This document shows, piece by piece, positions 22,580 to 34,686 of a DNA stretch of 64,000 nucleotides. The stretch is taken from NCBI GenBank assembly GCA_019787685.1, contig JAHNUO010000009.1:1550001-1614000 (forward strand). The letters are read 5' to 3'. The notes beneath the pieces are model-generated. The model searched no databases, was not told the DNA's origin, and saw nothing but the letters and a program-made list of their open reading frames with translations. This DNA is from Chiua virens (lineage: Eukaryota > Basidiomycota > Agaricomycetes > Boletales > Boletaceae). The position numbers and the translations under genes were made by a program. Within the stretch, counting starts at the first letter, position 1. The number at the start of each line of letters is the position of its first letter.

Positions 22580-23343
22580 TTATCCGCTTCCAGTTTCCAT
22601 GGCAATGACACATAAGGCCAATGATATAGGCAACTGTGGCATCAATTGGCCCTCCAACATCCACACGACATTGTCTGTGTTCATGTTATATAACATTACG
22701 TTGCCATGGATTGCCCTTTGTAAGTTACTCGCTTGGACATTTCTACCCTCCTTTGGAAATAACTTGATGACTTTTGGGTAGTGACACGCGATCAACAGCT
22801 CCTCCGGAAATGTCAACATTGACAACTGAAACGGAACACCCCCTATCCACATCTTGTTGGCCAGTGCGTATTTCGGTAACCGATCTTTGGCTAACGTGTG
22901 CAGGCATTCCGAGCATATCCAATCTTCTGCATCTTCGCCTACCTGATGCAAATTATTTTCATACAGCAACATCCCTTGCCACAGTTGTTGTGCTGGGTGA
23001 CTCGTCGTCGCTGCCAAGTGCTTTTGTATGTGCGGAATTCCCAACACTCGCGTGAGCTCACCTATGACAATAAATTTGCATTACTGGCCTGGTCGAAAAT
23101 TGCATATGAACATTAAACTCACAATCCTTTTCCATCGTTTCTCATGCACAATTTTGCACAAACGATACAAATATGCATGGAAAGAGCGTCATTTGAAGTC
23201 GCTCTTCTGAATACCCGAAAGGAATCTTTTATTTCGTTTTGTGTCGGCAATTGAAGATACAAGTCGCTACCTGTATTCAAGCTACAAGCATCTGAGCATC
23301 CTTTTTTCTCTGTTGAAATTCCATCGCCTGTAACAACTCCCAA
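22580..23343 (-). pseudogene. Helitron-associated DUF6570-type protein, fragment
   Basis: Two segments read in order on the minus strand. The upstream one (23119-23343) has FRVFRRATSNDALSMHICIVC. The downstream one (22580-23047) has WICSECLHTLAKDRLPKYALANKMW, FQLSMLTFPEELLIACHYPKV, KLFPKEG, and NLQRAIHGNVMLYNMN. This matches the conserved region that precedes the Rep/helicase part of basidiomycete Helitron proteins (DUF6570, from memory of the family). No Rep or helicase motifs follow, so it is a fragment. A transcribed host gene is unlikely. Confidence 0.7.
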
Positions 23344-23417
23344 GACCAGCTTCCTGAACTACAGGCGCATTAACATCGCATGTTGCTTGCCACCTCCTGG
23401 AAGAGTAGCTCCGCCAT

Positions 23418-23891
23418 TCATTCAAGCAATCTTCTCTGAGTTGTTGTTTTTCTTTCTTTAGCCTGCTGAATTATAGCCAATATATGTGCCAGTTGTGATG
23501 CCAGTGTCAAAATAATATCGATCCAAGGAGTCTTTCGCAGTGGCCGAGGAAACGACACTTGTGTATTTTCAGCGGAATTAATCCGATATCGGCGCTCACC
23601 CCACTTCACATATGTGTCCATAATGGAAAACGTATACCGTGCTTCAAGCCCTAGCATCAGATTGGGAAATCCAATGTGACGTGATATAAGTGATGGATAG
23701 GCCAAAAAAACTGTGTCTGTGGACAAATAGTTCATCACCAATGACGAATGAAATTGAAACAATGGTGCAATGGAACTATCTGAGCGCAATGAGATGACAT
23801 CCATGTCCACAGCATCATTCGAAATGCGAACGATCCGGTCAATTGCAAAATGAAACACCAACAACTTTGCTGTGGAACATGAATCAAACAC
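23418..23891 (-). CDS. unrecognised open frame upstream of the Helitron remnant
   Basis: 157 codons without a named domain. It includes the block VISLRSDSSIAPLFQFHSSLVMNYLSTDTVF (shown here only by its ends: VISLRSD, FQFHSSLVMNYLS, FLAYPSL). The conserved look, with short hydrophobic and polar alternation, and the position inside the same inverted repeats suggest element-derived sequence, possibly another exon of the Helitron-type protein. It ends at 23418. It has no obvious start and probably is a fragment. Confidence 0.35.
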   Translation of the reverse strand: MFDSCSTAKLLVFHFAIDRIVRISNDAVDMDVISLRSDSSIAPLFQFHSSLVMNYLSTDTVFLAYPSLISRHIGFPNLMLGLEARYTFSIMDTYVKWGERRYRINSAENTQVSFPRPLRKTPWIDIILTLASQLAHILAIIQQAKERKTTTQRRLLE

Positions 23892-24698
23892 GAGTAAAAA
23901 ACCGTGGTATGTTAATAATCCGGCACAGAACGCAACTCACTTGCACCATTCACAGTAACCGACTTAATCCTTCCACTTCTGAGGACAACATCGACCACAA
24001 TCTCGACACAGAGTCACAAACACATCACAACCCCTCAAACTTAAGTAATGATGTGCCTGCTACCACCTCACTTGTACAAAAGGGCAAGGGCAAGGCTAAT
24101 TTGTCAAACTCAACTGAAATGTTGTCATCGACGAAAGGATTGCCGACTGATGCTTTGACGCCAGTGGAAACATCTCAGACAGACACTGAGGCACTGTCCA
24201 CCTATGTAAACATATCATGAGTGCTGACCAAACTAAAATGTATCCAGAAAGTGTGAAACGGTAATCAAATCAAATCAATTTTTATTGTCTACGAACTAAC
24301 GTTGACACCTGCAGACATGTCGCCATACTCTGCGAATACGTCAATAAAGAAAATCATATTTATGCTTCAGGAAAAACGCCATCAAATGCAGCATGGGGCC
24401 AATACAGAGCACATGCTGATCGCAGAAACAATCCTGTGCAACCCTGAATTGAACAAGCCGATGGACTGCTTCACACAATGTAAATAAAACATTCATGTGT
24501 ATTGAAAGTATTACAAAGTTGCTATCCAAAGCATATGCATGCTAAACAAGGTCCCTGCCGGCGAAGCACGGCGCTCACTCACAAGTGATTTGGTTAGAGA
24601 AATTGTCTGAATCCTGACGTGAGTACTTCATTCATGTGTTTGTTTCATTGTTGTACTCTTGTTTGTACTTATTGTCAATTCGAGACAGGGGCTGCACT
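23892..24698. other. low-GC stretch without a supported gene
   Basis: Frames of 60-125 codons rich in Thr, Ser and Asn are present on the plus strand (23843-24220, 24302-24487) but have no motif. Likely transposon debris. Confidence 0.3.
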
Positions 24699-24755
24699 TT
24701 CTCACGAATTTCGGGGGTGGGAGAGACCTTGTCAAGCAAGGTAATATTGCCTTTT
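24699..24755 (+). repeat. inverted repeat, right arm, with small hairpin
   Basis: Carries ctcacga, then gagaccttgtcaagcaaggt and aata, the inverse of 22513-22562. See the left arm for the comparison. A weaker relative, gaccttgccaagcaag, occurs near 49753. Confidence 0.5.
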
Positions 24756-26760
24756 CCATAGGAATCTGTTTCTTTTTCTAGTTCGAAGTTCGATGTCTGA
24801 AAGAAGATAAACCGGCAAGGAACAGGCTTTCGGTTGTTACGATCCTACCTGTGATAGTAAATGTCTTTGCCCTAAGCCCACAGGTTAGCAGACTAGTACC
24901 ACAAATACCACGAAAATGGATATACATACGTGATTGGATCCATCCTGCAAGGTAAACTAGCTATATTCTTGGTGAGATAGAATGAGAGGAGAGAGATGGT
25001 GGATGTATGCTCAAAGAAGTCACTGCCCCGCTGCACGGCTATCATCTCTGAGTCGGAAGCAGATGATCCAAAACCATCTAACTTCTAACTTATCCCCGTT
25101 AGACTACCAAACCGCCAGTGACCCACTCTGTCCCCACATCCAGTTTTCCCGTTGTCTCTTTGGTCTCATTTCGGTCACTCAGCTCTCTTGTCCTTCTGTC
25201 CGCCAAGTTCCGTGCCTCCAAATTGTTTCGGACACCTCATTAAATGTTCCCATAGTACTAGCTTACGAGACCCACTAGCTACCAGTCCGCACACATATAC
25301 ATAAGTAGTCGATCCTCAGCTTGTACATTCCTTCCTTCGTCCCCTGTCCCCAAGAATGGTGCTCTAGTGTGGGCTGTCTGTCGCTGTCGTTCCGGAACAT
25401 GGCAGTGATGTTTTCGAGGACCAGCGTGTGTTCGATAAAGAGAACTGTGGGGAGAGATAACGTCATCTTTGTGCAAGGGTCCATGTGAAGTGCTCAACTT
25501 GAAGGGAAGCTGCAAAAGCAGGTTCGGGTAAGTGTACGACTCGGACACCAGCGGCCATGCAACTAACCCGGCGCCAACCGCAAGGTAGAACGCCATTTAT
25601 GATGTACCTCGTTCAGTCAACCTGTCGGAAACTCATCACAATACCAGTGGAACAGGATGATGGTGTTACTGGTAGTACTCACGCGCACGGTCTCTCCAGG
25701 TATCAATAGTCTCACGAACCTAGCTAGGATTAGTCGACGAACAAGCTCAGGTATAGAACTTCATCTAGGAAACCCAGAATAGTTAGCAAGGATACAATCA
25801 ATTTCTACATACACATACATCAGGAGGACAAGACACGAACAGCAGATCTATGGAAAGAGTAGGACATCAACAAGAGCGAGATCAGATAGCAAGTGAAAGT
25901 ATACGTTACAGCGTCATCCACCTCGGACGATTACCCCCTAACATCATCGATCACCACTTGTTTTACATCTGTCACAGAAAGACAGTCAGCCTAAGAACAA
26001 ACGGAATTGGCGAAAGACGTATGGTTTGCTGCCATCGCTATCACAACGAAGAGATAAAAGAAAGAAAACAACTTATCCGCAATCCGTTAAGATTCAGTCT
26101 TCAGATACATGAGACCAGCCGAGCGCACTCGGCCCACTTCTGAAACCTGGGCCTTACTTAGGGGCCCGGGAATTCGTTGTCAAAACAATCGTATTCGTGG
26201 CTGCTAAATCTCAATCTTCAGGCAGCTAATGAAGTGCTGTGTGCACCATATGAGTGAGTGAAGTGTATCGCTGACACTCTGAAGCTGTTGCCTTATGCGT
26301 GAGTCGATAAGTTGATGTCCACCGTTGCCACCACGAAGATGATGTTTACTAGTGTTCTGAGGATTTCAGATTCCGCCAAATTCACCCGCAAGACTCTTCG
26401 AGGCCCGAATCCACCCTAATCCACACTACGAAAACCTGAGTCTCGCCCACAACTGCTAATCAACGCTGATCCCAGGTTAATTAGCCAGTGCTATTCGACC
26501 CGCCCTGATCCCCGGAACACTAATGTTTATAATTCGCATTATATTTGGAAAGATGAGTAACATTGGTCTTTAAATCCAGGCGCTTCAGGTTTGCCCGAAC
26601 ATTCTGTTAAGGTGTCATAGTCACTCCTAATGCTTGGCAAGGACTGAAATGGAACACGCTTCGCTTCGAGCAATGGTTCTATCATTTTGTCTGTCCTAGT
26701 AAACGCACGATCAAACATACGGGTGTCATCTCGGAGGTAAATGATCCAAAACCAGCTAAC
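24756..26760. other. 2 kb gene-poor region
   Basis: No frame here shows a recognisable domain. A 105-codon minus frame (25279-25596) begins with a hydrophobic stretch (AFYLAVGAGLVAWPL) but continues without family resemblance. The region has direct-repeat ends (25042-25098 and 26725-26770). I see no RNA gene. Confidence 0.35.
25042..25098 (+). repeat. direct repeat, copy 1
   Basis: Shares tcatctc, gatgatccaaaacca and ctaac...ttatccc with 26725-26770. Copy 1 has an extra taacttc-like duplication inside. The second copy abuts the stop codon of the FCP1-like gene. Confidence 0.4.
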
Positions 26761-26770
26761 TTATCCCGTC
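26725..26770 (+). repeat. direct repeat, copy 2
   Basis: See copy 1 at 25042-25098. The 1.7 kb between the copies is gene-free, as would be left by an old insertion, but this is only suggestive. Confidence 0.4.
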
Positions 26771-28412
26771 ACTCCGTGTACGACCTGGATGCCCAATTCC
26801 GCCAAAACTCTTCGACCACGCGTAACCCAATGAGCCACTACCGACGCGTCATCGAACCACATCTTCTGCAGATGAGCTTGCTCTACCGTCACGCCGGGGT
26901 CGGATGTACTGCTTGCGTCGTTTCCGGTTTGCACGACGCTGCGACCCCCGATATCCACTCCACCAACGTCCACTTGCCTCTCCAGCATAGCCCACAATCC
27001 GTCTTTGCAGATCCACCCTGCAACGTTGCTTTGGAACTTGATGGCTTCAAGAATACCAACAACCGCCAGCAGGGTCGCATCATATGGCTTATCCAATTCT
27101 GAAAGTGCGTTTGAGAGGGATATGTCCGGAACTGTTTCGTCGGTGATATAAGCAGCTGTTTCGTCCCTCCGCTTTTCTTTCTTGCTTTTCTTTCCCTCGG
27201 AGTCCTTCGCGGATAGCAACAATCGCAGATCATGCTGTCTCCTGGTGCTATCGTACTCGGGTATGCAAACATGGTTATAGGGTTGAAGTACCGCCTTGTG
27301 AGGGGAATCGTCCAGTAACAGCGTCGTAAACGCCGAATAATTAATCTGCAATTGGGCCGCGAGCATGTCCCACGGCTTTGTGAGGTCCTTGGAGGTGATT
27401 GTCTTCCGATCTGCAGCGCAGAAAAAAACCAGTCAGACGTGTGCATGACATGCCGATTCCACATCAACCAAAGGGGTGGCGGAGTTCGACAAAAACCCTC
27501 ATGGGTATACGGAAGAGTAGGAGATCAACACTTACGGTACTCCGCTTCCGAGAGTCCGAGACTCTTTCGATTCCATACTGCTTTCAGTTCTTTCCTGCTG
27601 GTTCCAAACACCTTGTCCACCATATCATCTACGCTGTGTGGCTGCGCGGATGACCACACCATCGTGTCCAGCCATGCCGTCGTCTGCGGACAAAAGAGGT
27701 ACTGTCGGAAAGACTGCATATATGGGCGAGGCTGTACAGGCCGCAACTGCGGTCCTCCGGTTGAACTTCGAGATCGAGCGGAACGGATGAGAAGGGTGCC
27801 ATTGAGATCAAGGACAAGGAGTTTGCGTATCCTTTCTGGGTCATTCAAAACTTCTGATGGCTGTTGGGAAACAGCGACGTATCCCGGGCTCGGTTTGAGT
27901 GGCTCAGAGGACGAAGACTTGTCTGGAGGAGGCGACGCTTTCCGTGGAGGATTAGGTGTGAAAGGTTTCTGTGGCATTGGGATAGATTCCGTAAGATTAG
28001 GACGGAAGGTAGGTCGAGGGATGTAGGGTGGAGGGGTATTCGTGCTGTGTCGTATATGCGAATGATTTCGCTGAGATGAGTTCCTGTCTCTCCATGATTC
28101 CGGGTTGTACCGCTCGCGGCCCCCAGCTCCATAATCATTCCGCCATCTGGAATAGGATGATTCATGACCGCCGCCGCGCCGCCGCTCATCATAACTCTCT
28201 CGTCCGTATGGACGCCGAGGGTTAGGGTGATAGGAAGTCGGCACCACAGGCTGGTCTTGCCAATAGTTGAAGGACCTCCTTGGAACAAATTCAGTTGGAG
28301 GTGCATAATGTCTCTGGCTGTGATCGTGACTATAAGGGCGGCTATACCTCCGGTCGGAGCGAGAATAAGATGAGGTAGCTTCCTCCTCCCAATGTCGACG
28401 GCTACGTGACAT
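26761..28412 (-). CDS. FCP1-homology (NIF-like) HAD phosphatase with disordered N-terminus
   Basis: Predicted aspartate-based protein phosphatase of the FCP1/SCP class. The first 190 or so residues are Arg/Ser/Tyr/Pro-rich and disordered (MSRSRRHWEEEATSS start). Next comes the HAD motif LLVLDLNGTLL, where D-x-N-G-T replaces the DxDxT of FCP1/SCP phosphatases. The cap-less core follows with YLFCPQTTAWLDTMVWSSAQ (motif II-like) and LLLDDSPHKAVLQPYN (motif IV DD). One 125 bp intron (27411-27535) joins SEAEY to HRKTITSKDL. I chose the ATG at 28412; an in-frame start at 28541 is possible. Substitution of the second motif-I aspartate by Asn could weaken catalysis; this is inference. The reading is uninterrupted over both exons, unlike several neighbours. 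Ends in a Gln/Val-rich tail, TGA at 26761. Confidence 0.8.
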
Positions 28413-28768
28413 TGTGAGCTTTGACAACGCACAAATGTCTGAATTGATTCTGAGCGTTGTAGGAATGGTATCTTGAAGCGACAAGCTTGTGCTTGGACGG
28501 CAAATGATAGCGAGAGAACCACGTTTAGGGAACAAACGCACTGGTCGGTGGTGCGAGTCATTCCAAAAAAGGCAATCGGTTCTGAATCAGCAGCAGGCTC
28601 GCGATCATTACATGTTTCCGCGAGACTCGCGCCCGGTGCTCCGGGTTAATAATAAAGGATAATCTTACTGTAAAAAGAAGAAGGGGGGAAATCTATACAG
28701 ATACGGTTCGAACCTAGCAAACTAAGTATGGTCTTCTATACGATGCAAGTAAGGCTGCTTTCTACGAG
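28413..28768. other. spacer between the FCP1-like gene and the membrane-protein cluster
   Basis: 356 bases. Probably the FCP1-like promoter and the 3' end of the first seven-helix paralogue, both on the minus strand. Nothing else is visible. Confidence 0.35.
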
Positions 28769-29998
28769 TTAAATGTTTCCTGAATCCTGATTGACGCTTG
28801 TTTCTTGCCCGTAGAGAGACGCGTCGAGGTCGACTGTCGTTAGACGAGACCTGGTTCCTGTGGATTGTGGCATTTGTTGCGTGGTAAAATCGTCATCATC
28901 CAAGTTGCTTGCATCTTCCGTGCTGCTGGTTGTAACACCAGACCCACCGGACGTGCCACGGAAGAGAAATCGATATGTGTATGTCACAACAACGAGCAAG
29001 TTGCAAACGACGACTGATAGTGCGACCTAATTCCCAACTTTGAAACATGTCAAAATGAAGCGCGACGCAGAAAACTCACTTCAATATGCATACCAACACT
29101 CATCACGATGAAGATATTCAGAAGTTGGCCAACCACGTGGGGAAGCGCTCCGAGCGCTAAAAGGACACTGGAAGCAAAGATGGCGAGAATCATTCTTCTC
29201 TGGCGTGTGGGTAGTTTGACTCTCCAGAGCATGCGCAACGGAAGTGCGACGAGCACCGAGGCTACCACACAGTCGGCTGAATATTCCAAGTCATCTCTAA
29301 CCGATATCAAAAGGTAGGCCAAGTGAAATCTTACTTGTGAATTGAAAGATCGAGATTGATGCGCTCACTCGACAAAATGGCTGTATCGGCCTGCGTCCCT
29401 GATGGTGCCAACGTGGATCTGAAGCACACTGTACCACGTTCTGGACGACAAGGGTCGTCCAACACAGGGCAAAAAACGCTACACATGCGTAGGTGAATTT
29501 CAAGAGGCGAGGCGGTCCATGGATGATCCTGATGATAGAGTAAAGGACACTCATGTGTACCAACCTGACAATGCAAAGCATAAGAACATATCTATAGCAC
29601 CAGAAAAGTGACACGTACGTTTTGATGCAGATATAAGCAATGGAATAGATCCACGAAGTTATCACGGTAGTCAAACCACCTATGTGGCAATCAGGGTTCC
29701 TTCACCGCTCGATCTGGACACATCCGATTCTTGCTTACTTGAATTTACGAATATTCAGTGCGTTACGACCCAGACTAGACCGGCGAAGAACAACATAGCT
29801 GCACATGCATCCTCCCACCAAAAGCGACCGATTTTCAAGCGAAAGTATACACGCCAAGCTGTCAAAAATAGCCCTAGTACTTGTACAACCGTTGCAGAAA
29901 CTTGGGGAGATGATTAACAGAGTGATCAGCGCGCTTCGAGATCGGAAAGTTGATAAACTGCTCTTACCTCGAATCCAAAATATAGTAGGCTGGGTCAT
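28769..29998 (-). pseudogene. seven-helix membrane protein, paralogue A (interrupted)
   Basis: Member of a basidiomycete family of uncharacterised seven-transmembrane, rhodopsin-fold-like proteins. Start MTQPTIFWIR at 29998, then an exon with FLTAWRVYFRLKIGRFWWEDA, a helix pair with HMSVLYSIIRIIHGPPRLLKF, the basic loop LPLRMLWRVKLPTRQRRM, the last helices ending NLLVVVTYTYRF, and a short acidic tail with DDDDFTT. Introns are about 50-60 bp with clear splice signals (for example the one before ADCVVASVLV). A TGA at 29755 replaces a Trp codon that copies B and C keep at the end of the third helix. Otherwise the frame is continuous. Ligand unknown. Confidence 0.65.
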
Positions 29999-30507
29999 GT
30001 CACGGTCGGAGTCGACGAAATGAGTGAGGTGAGAGATCGACACAGTTTTATCCTATTTGTGATTAGTGAACTGACCTCTTACAGAAAGAAATTCTAGGCC
30101 CATCATAACAACGATCTTCCTGCGAGATCACGGGCCAGGCGTTACATTTACATCAGAAAGATGGCTTGGAAACGAGCTCGGATTCCCCCGTATGTCACTC
30201 GACTGCCCACCACGGCATACGAAAGGCTGGGAGATAGTACGTGAAGCATGCAGCAACCGACAGTGTAAGGCTGAATGAATACGTATCTTCTGATAATGGT
30301 TTGGGTTGGGGAAAGTACTGTCACGGTTTGGGTTGCCATCGAAGTAGGTTGAATTCGAAGTCCACTCCACGTTTCGCAACTTGGTGACAACAAACTTGAT
30401 TTCGAACCTTCGAACGTTCTGTGGCGTCACGTCAGCGTGAAATGAATAAAAATTTTCGCACCTGAGGGGCTGAGCCAGCCAAGTGAGTTACATTATACAT
30501 ATGTACA
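29999..30507. other. spacer between paralogues A and B
   Basis: Promoter of A and 3' flank of B, both on the minus strand. No other feature seen. Confidence 0.3.
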
Positions 30508-31646
30508 TTATACATATGCAGTTGTCAGAGGCAAGGTGGATTCGGTTGTAGTTGTTACCCTTTCTCGCGTCGTAAAGTCGTCGTCATCATTTATATCCGC
30601 ACTTGTCGCATCGGGCTCGCCAATGTTGCGCAGTAGAAATCTGTACGTGTACGTCACGACAACAAGCAAGTTACAGATGATGATCGATAGAGCGACCTGA
30701 AGGCAAGTTAGAAGTACCAAACAGCACACATTGCGGGGGCTTACTTCGATATGCATACCGGAAGAGCGATGCGAAGGCTAGAACAATAGTGGAGGCAAAT
30801 ATGGAGAGAGAATCATTCTTCTTTGACGTCTGGGTAGTTTGACCTTCCGGAGCATGTGAAGAGGAAGCATGACGAGAATGAATACTGCGATACAATCAGC
30901 TGAATATCTAAGCTACTAGTACCATCAGTCTAGGGGATCAACCAAATTACGAAATGTGAACTGACCTATAAACTGAAAGATCGCGGTGTACGATTCTATC
31001 GGACACGATACCGCTCCAAAAGTATATACCTGATGCCAATCTGGATCGGAACAATACTGTACAGCCTTCTGGACGACAAGTATTATCCAGCACGCTGCGA
31101 AGAATGCTGTGCAGGCATGGGTGAATTTAAGAAGGTGGGGACGACCATGAATGATCCTGATGACAGAAAATAAAACACTCATGCGCGCCAGCCTACAAAA
31201 AGTAAGACATAACTTGAAGGACGTCCCCATGCAGCAGACAAACGCGTGCCAATGAACACGTACGTTACAATCCTGGTGAATCCCATGGAGTTAAAACCAA
31301 TCGGTCACAATAGAGGTCAGACCAGCTAAAATATCAGCCAAAATCAACCTATTTCTTTGAAATCAGTTCCAACTCACTGGTTTCTATGTATATCCAACAC
31401 GCTGCAATCCAAACTACGCTTGTGGCGAGCAAGCTAGCTGCCCATGCGTCCTCCCATCAAAAACGGCCAATCTTGAGGCGAAAGTATACTCTCCACGCTG
31501 TCAGAAATAATCCCAAAATCTCGACAACCGTGGCAGAAACTTTTTAGGAAATGATTAGAACGATCAGTGGCACTTTCAGATTGATAAGCTATCCATACCC
31601 CACACGTAATATGCAAACATACAGCAGAGACTGCAGAGTTCGTCAT
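30508..31646 (-). pseudogene. seven-helix membrane protein, paralogue B (degenerate)
   Basis: Same exon order as paralogue A: MTNSAV start, TAWRVYFRLKIGRF, RMSVLFSVIRIIHGRPHLLKF, LRKVKL...RRQRRM-like segment, NLLVVVTYTYRFL and a DDDDFTTR tail. Broken in at least three ways. A TGA at 31457 sits in the WWEDA motif (the first Trp of copies A and C). The fifth and sixth helices suffer a deletion with frame loss around 30760-30840. The loop segment before it needs a frame change. Clearly a pseudogene. Confidence 0.7.
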
Positions 31647-32372
31647 GCTAGATTCTGAATCAGCAGTGAGTGCACTGATCGAACGACACAGAATTATTTG
31701 GTACCGGTGAGCAATTTAAACGACCGTCATGCTTATGGAGGACCCAGGAGGAATTTATCAACAAGAGCACTGGCAACTTGAATGTTACTTCAAGTTATTA
31801 GCACACGACCCAGGGTCGAGTACATGACTTGGAAGTGGACAACCCCATTTTAGAACGGTCCCTGCACCTGCTAAGGATGACGGGTCCTGACACGATCCTG
31901 TTAGCGTGTGCGATTAATGTTACGGTCATAGTAGTAATGTGCAACATTTGCGGTCTGAGAGTGGGAACGTCTTTTCGGTGGCGATGCGGTGGGTTCATCG
32001 TGACTCACACTGGCATGTGCCAAGCCTGGACCCTTCAGGAGTGACCAAGTCGCAGATTTAACGTGAAGTTTGCGACGAGAACCCGCCCTTTTGTCGATGG
32101 CAACTTGGATTCCATGATGGCATCATTGAACTCATTCAAGTTCGAAATTTCTTCCTGTAAAGTTGCTAAAGTAAACATCTTTGAAACCTTGACAAGATCG
32201 GAAATGGTATGAGAAATAGTTGGAATCTGTCATCGAACCCAGGACGATGTGTCACACTTGATCCGACACGATTTCTCTCCATTCCCGCATACCCAGCAAG
32301 GTCCCCAAGGTGCAATAAATATCCCGCCCAGAAAAAAAGTGATCTGACACTTTTGTAAGAGTACCCGAGAAG
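31647..32372. other. spacer between paralogues B and C
   Basis: 726 bases with no frame showing family features. Longest frames are below 75 codons. Confidence 0.35.
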
Positions 32373-33614
32373 TCAAACGTTTTCTGACCGACACCTAGTG
32401 GTCAGCAATGCGCTCGAAATATTATCCAGCTCAATAGTCGTCAAATGCGAAGGTGGCGTCTGATCAAGTGGCGTCTGATCAAGTTCACAACGTCGCGTCG
32501 TGAAATCATCATCGTCACTTGACGAGTGACCACCTGTGGTCGTACTCTCATCCTTTTCTTCGGCATCCGGGAGTAAGTGGCGATACGTGTAGGTCACGAC
32601 GACAAGGAGGTTGCAGACAAGGAACGCCAAGGTGACCTTGAGATAAATGATCGCAGACGCGTTTCAATATCGTCCAAGGTGAGTGTGTGAAAGAAGAGAC
32701 GTACCTCGACGTTGATGCCTGCAATCATCACTAGGAATATGTTGAGGATCTGGCCAATCATGTGGAAGAGCGCTCCGAAGGCTAGCAGGACACTGGAAGC
32801 AAAGAGGCAGAGAATCATTCTTCTCTGACGCTTGGGCAGTTTGACCCTCCAGAGCATACGCAAAGGAATCACAACTATGATAGAGACCGCAACACAGTCG
32901 GCTGAATATCCCGGTTCGTCGTGATCAGTATGTGAATGTCAGGTCAGATGGAGACCGCGAGCTTACTCGTAAACTCAAAGATTGAAATTTCTGCGCTCAC
33001 CAGACAAAACGGCTTTCCAGACAAAACTTTTCGATGGTGCCAGCTTGGATCGAAAGCACATTGGGCGACTTTCTGAGCGATAAGCACGGTCCAGACCACA
33101 ACGTAGAAGACAACGCAAGCGTAGGTGACTTTGAGGAGGCGAGGTTCTCCCTGACTGATCCTGATGATAGAGAACAGTATGCTCATGCGCACCACCCTAG
33201 ATATGCAACGTAAGCGATGTGGTGCGGCAAACGGAAGTGGACAGGTACGAACGTCACGATACAGGTAAACCCCATAGAATAGATCCAACTGTTTACAATG
33301 GATGTCAAGCCATCTACATAGACGGGTCGATAATGAGTGCCTCCGGTGTACTTCTGCGATTATCCGATACTCGCCAGTGAACAAAAAGGCCCATTCTGCT
33401 ATTAGCCAGAGTACGCCCGTGAACAACAAGACAACCGCCCAGGCATCTTCCCACCAGAATCGTTGTATTCTGAGACGAATGTAAATCCTCCAAACCGTCA
33501 AAAACAGCCCTAGGGCCTGAAAGACAGTCGCAGAGGCTAGAGAACTTTAATGTGATTGTTAGGAGCCTAGTGGGAATACGTACCCCGTACGATGTAAACC
33601 GCAGACAACGTCAT
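32373..33614 (-). CDS. seven-helix membrane protein, paralogue C
   Basis: The best preserved copy. ATG at 33614 (MTLSAVYIVRG), then LTVWRIYIRLRIQRFWWEDAWAV, a helix at AEWAFLFTGEY, ARISQGEPRLLKVTYA-type loop, the QCAFDPSWH extracellular-type Cys segment, IPLRMLWRVKLPKRQRRM, NLLVVVTYTYRHL and the acidic DDDDFTTR tail. No stop codon within the exons I could join. A 15 bp duplication near 32458-32485 repeats the residues DQTPL in the tail. By homology it has seven helices with the basic WRVKLPKRQRRM loop on the cytosolic face. Function unknown; a receptor role is possible but unproven. Confidence 0.65.
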
Positions 33615-34686
33615 GGAAAATTCACCGTCTCGAGGTGAGAAAGTAGGGGATGAGAACGTGCACCTTAAGCTAGTAGCCCACGCCTCATATAGAGGAAGGT
33701 AAAACGTGGCAAGCGATAAGCATCTCGACACGGTCGAGAAACTCCAACGCGGGAGGTTTTAAGCGCTCAGGGATCCAGATTTGTGTATGGTAAGTTGTGC
33801 GAAACATGATCCGATGAACAGGCGTATCTTGACTGTGCAAGATACCTGAATGAGGCGAAGGATGGGACTCCAATGAAGGACACACGGGCAGGGGCCTGAA
33901 TGAGACTCATCAGCGTAAGAGAAATGCCGGCTTTTAGTCGGGGATAATGTAATAGAAAGTCAATCCGGTGGCAGTTGTCAGGTCCACATACCCACTTGCT
34001 GCTTAAGTCTGTTCCTGTAACCACGGGCATGATTCCCCCATACGATTTCTGACACTGCCAGTGAAGGAATCGTAAGAGCTTGTGTAAAATCGTTATAGAT
34101 GCTTATCACGGTGTTGCCAAGGCTTGGAGATGCTATCCGGGGCCCAAGTTAGATTGAACTCTGAAGACGACTAGATGAACCTAACACGACCCATCCCTGT
34201 TCAACTTCAGAGAGCAAGCACCTTTCGAGGTAGCTATGAATCGGTCAGTCAAAACACGTGTGATAAGAAAACTCCAAGTATATATCTTACCTCATTGAAC
34301 GTATGGAAAGAATCATTATGAGGGACTCTCTTTCGCCCTTTTCGCGGGTGCCCTTGCGCGCTTCGATCACTGGCAGCACCAGGGTGCCTTGACATCGGGT
34401 TAAAACCACCGGCGCAGCTGTACAGCGAGCTCTTCGATCTTTACACAATAAACGTCACTCTTGCTGCTTGGCGGAAGGCACATAGTACGAACGCCGCCAG
34501 GGGCTGGAAAAAAACTTACATACTACATACTCACCGTATGTTGTAAAACAAGACATCATTGATCTTCACGGAAGAGTTGGATGAGGGCTCAATTTAGCGA
34601 TGGGAAATAATCGTACAATACAATATAGCCTAAAACAACGATACAAAACAACAACACGAAGCAATCCACCCACCCATAGTCCCACC
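33615..34686. other. 1 kb spacer, no gene
   Basis: Promoter region of paralogue C and 3' flank of SMC2. Minus frames of 66-87 codons lack motifs. Confidence 0.35.

Noticed and set aside
25279..25596. 105-codon minus frame starting with a hydrophobic stretch
   Set aside because: No motif beyond the first 20 residues, no introns or neighbours to support it, and it lies in a gene-poor repeat-flanked region.
28695..28720. ggttcgaacc word suggesting a tRNA
   Set aside because: It is a short palindrome with no stems of tRNA length around it.
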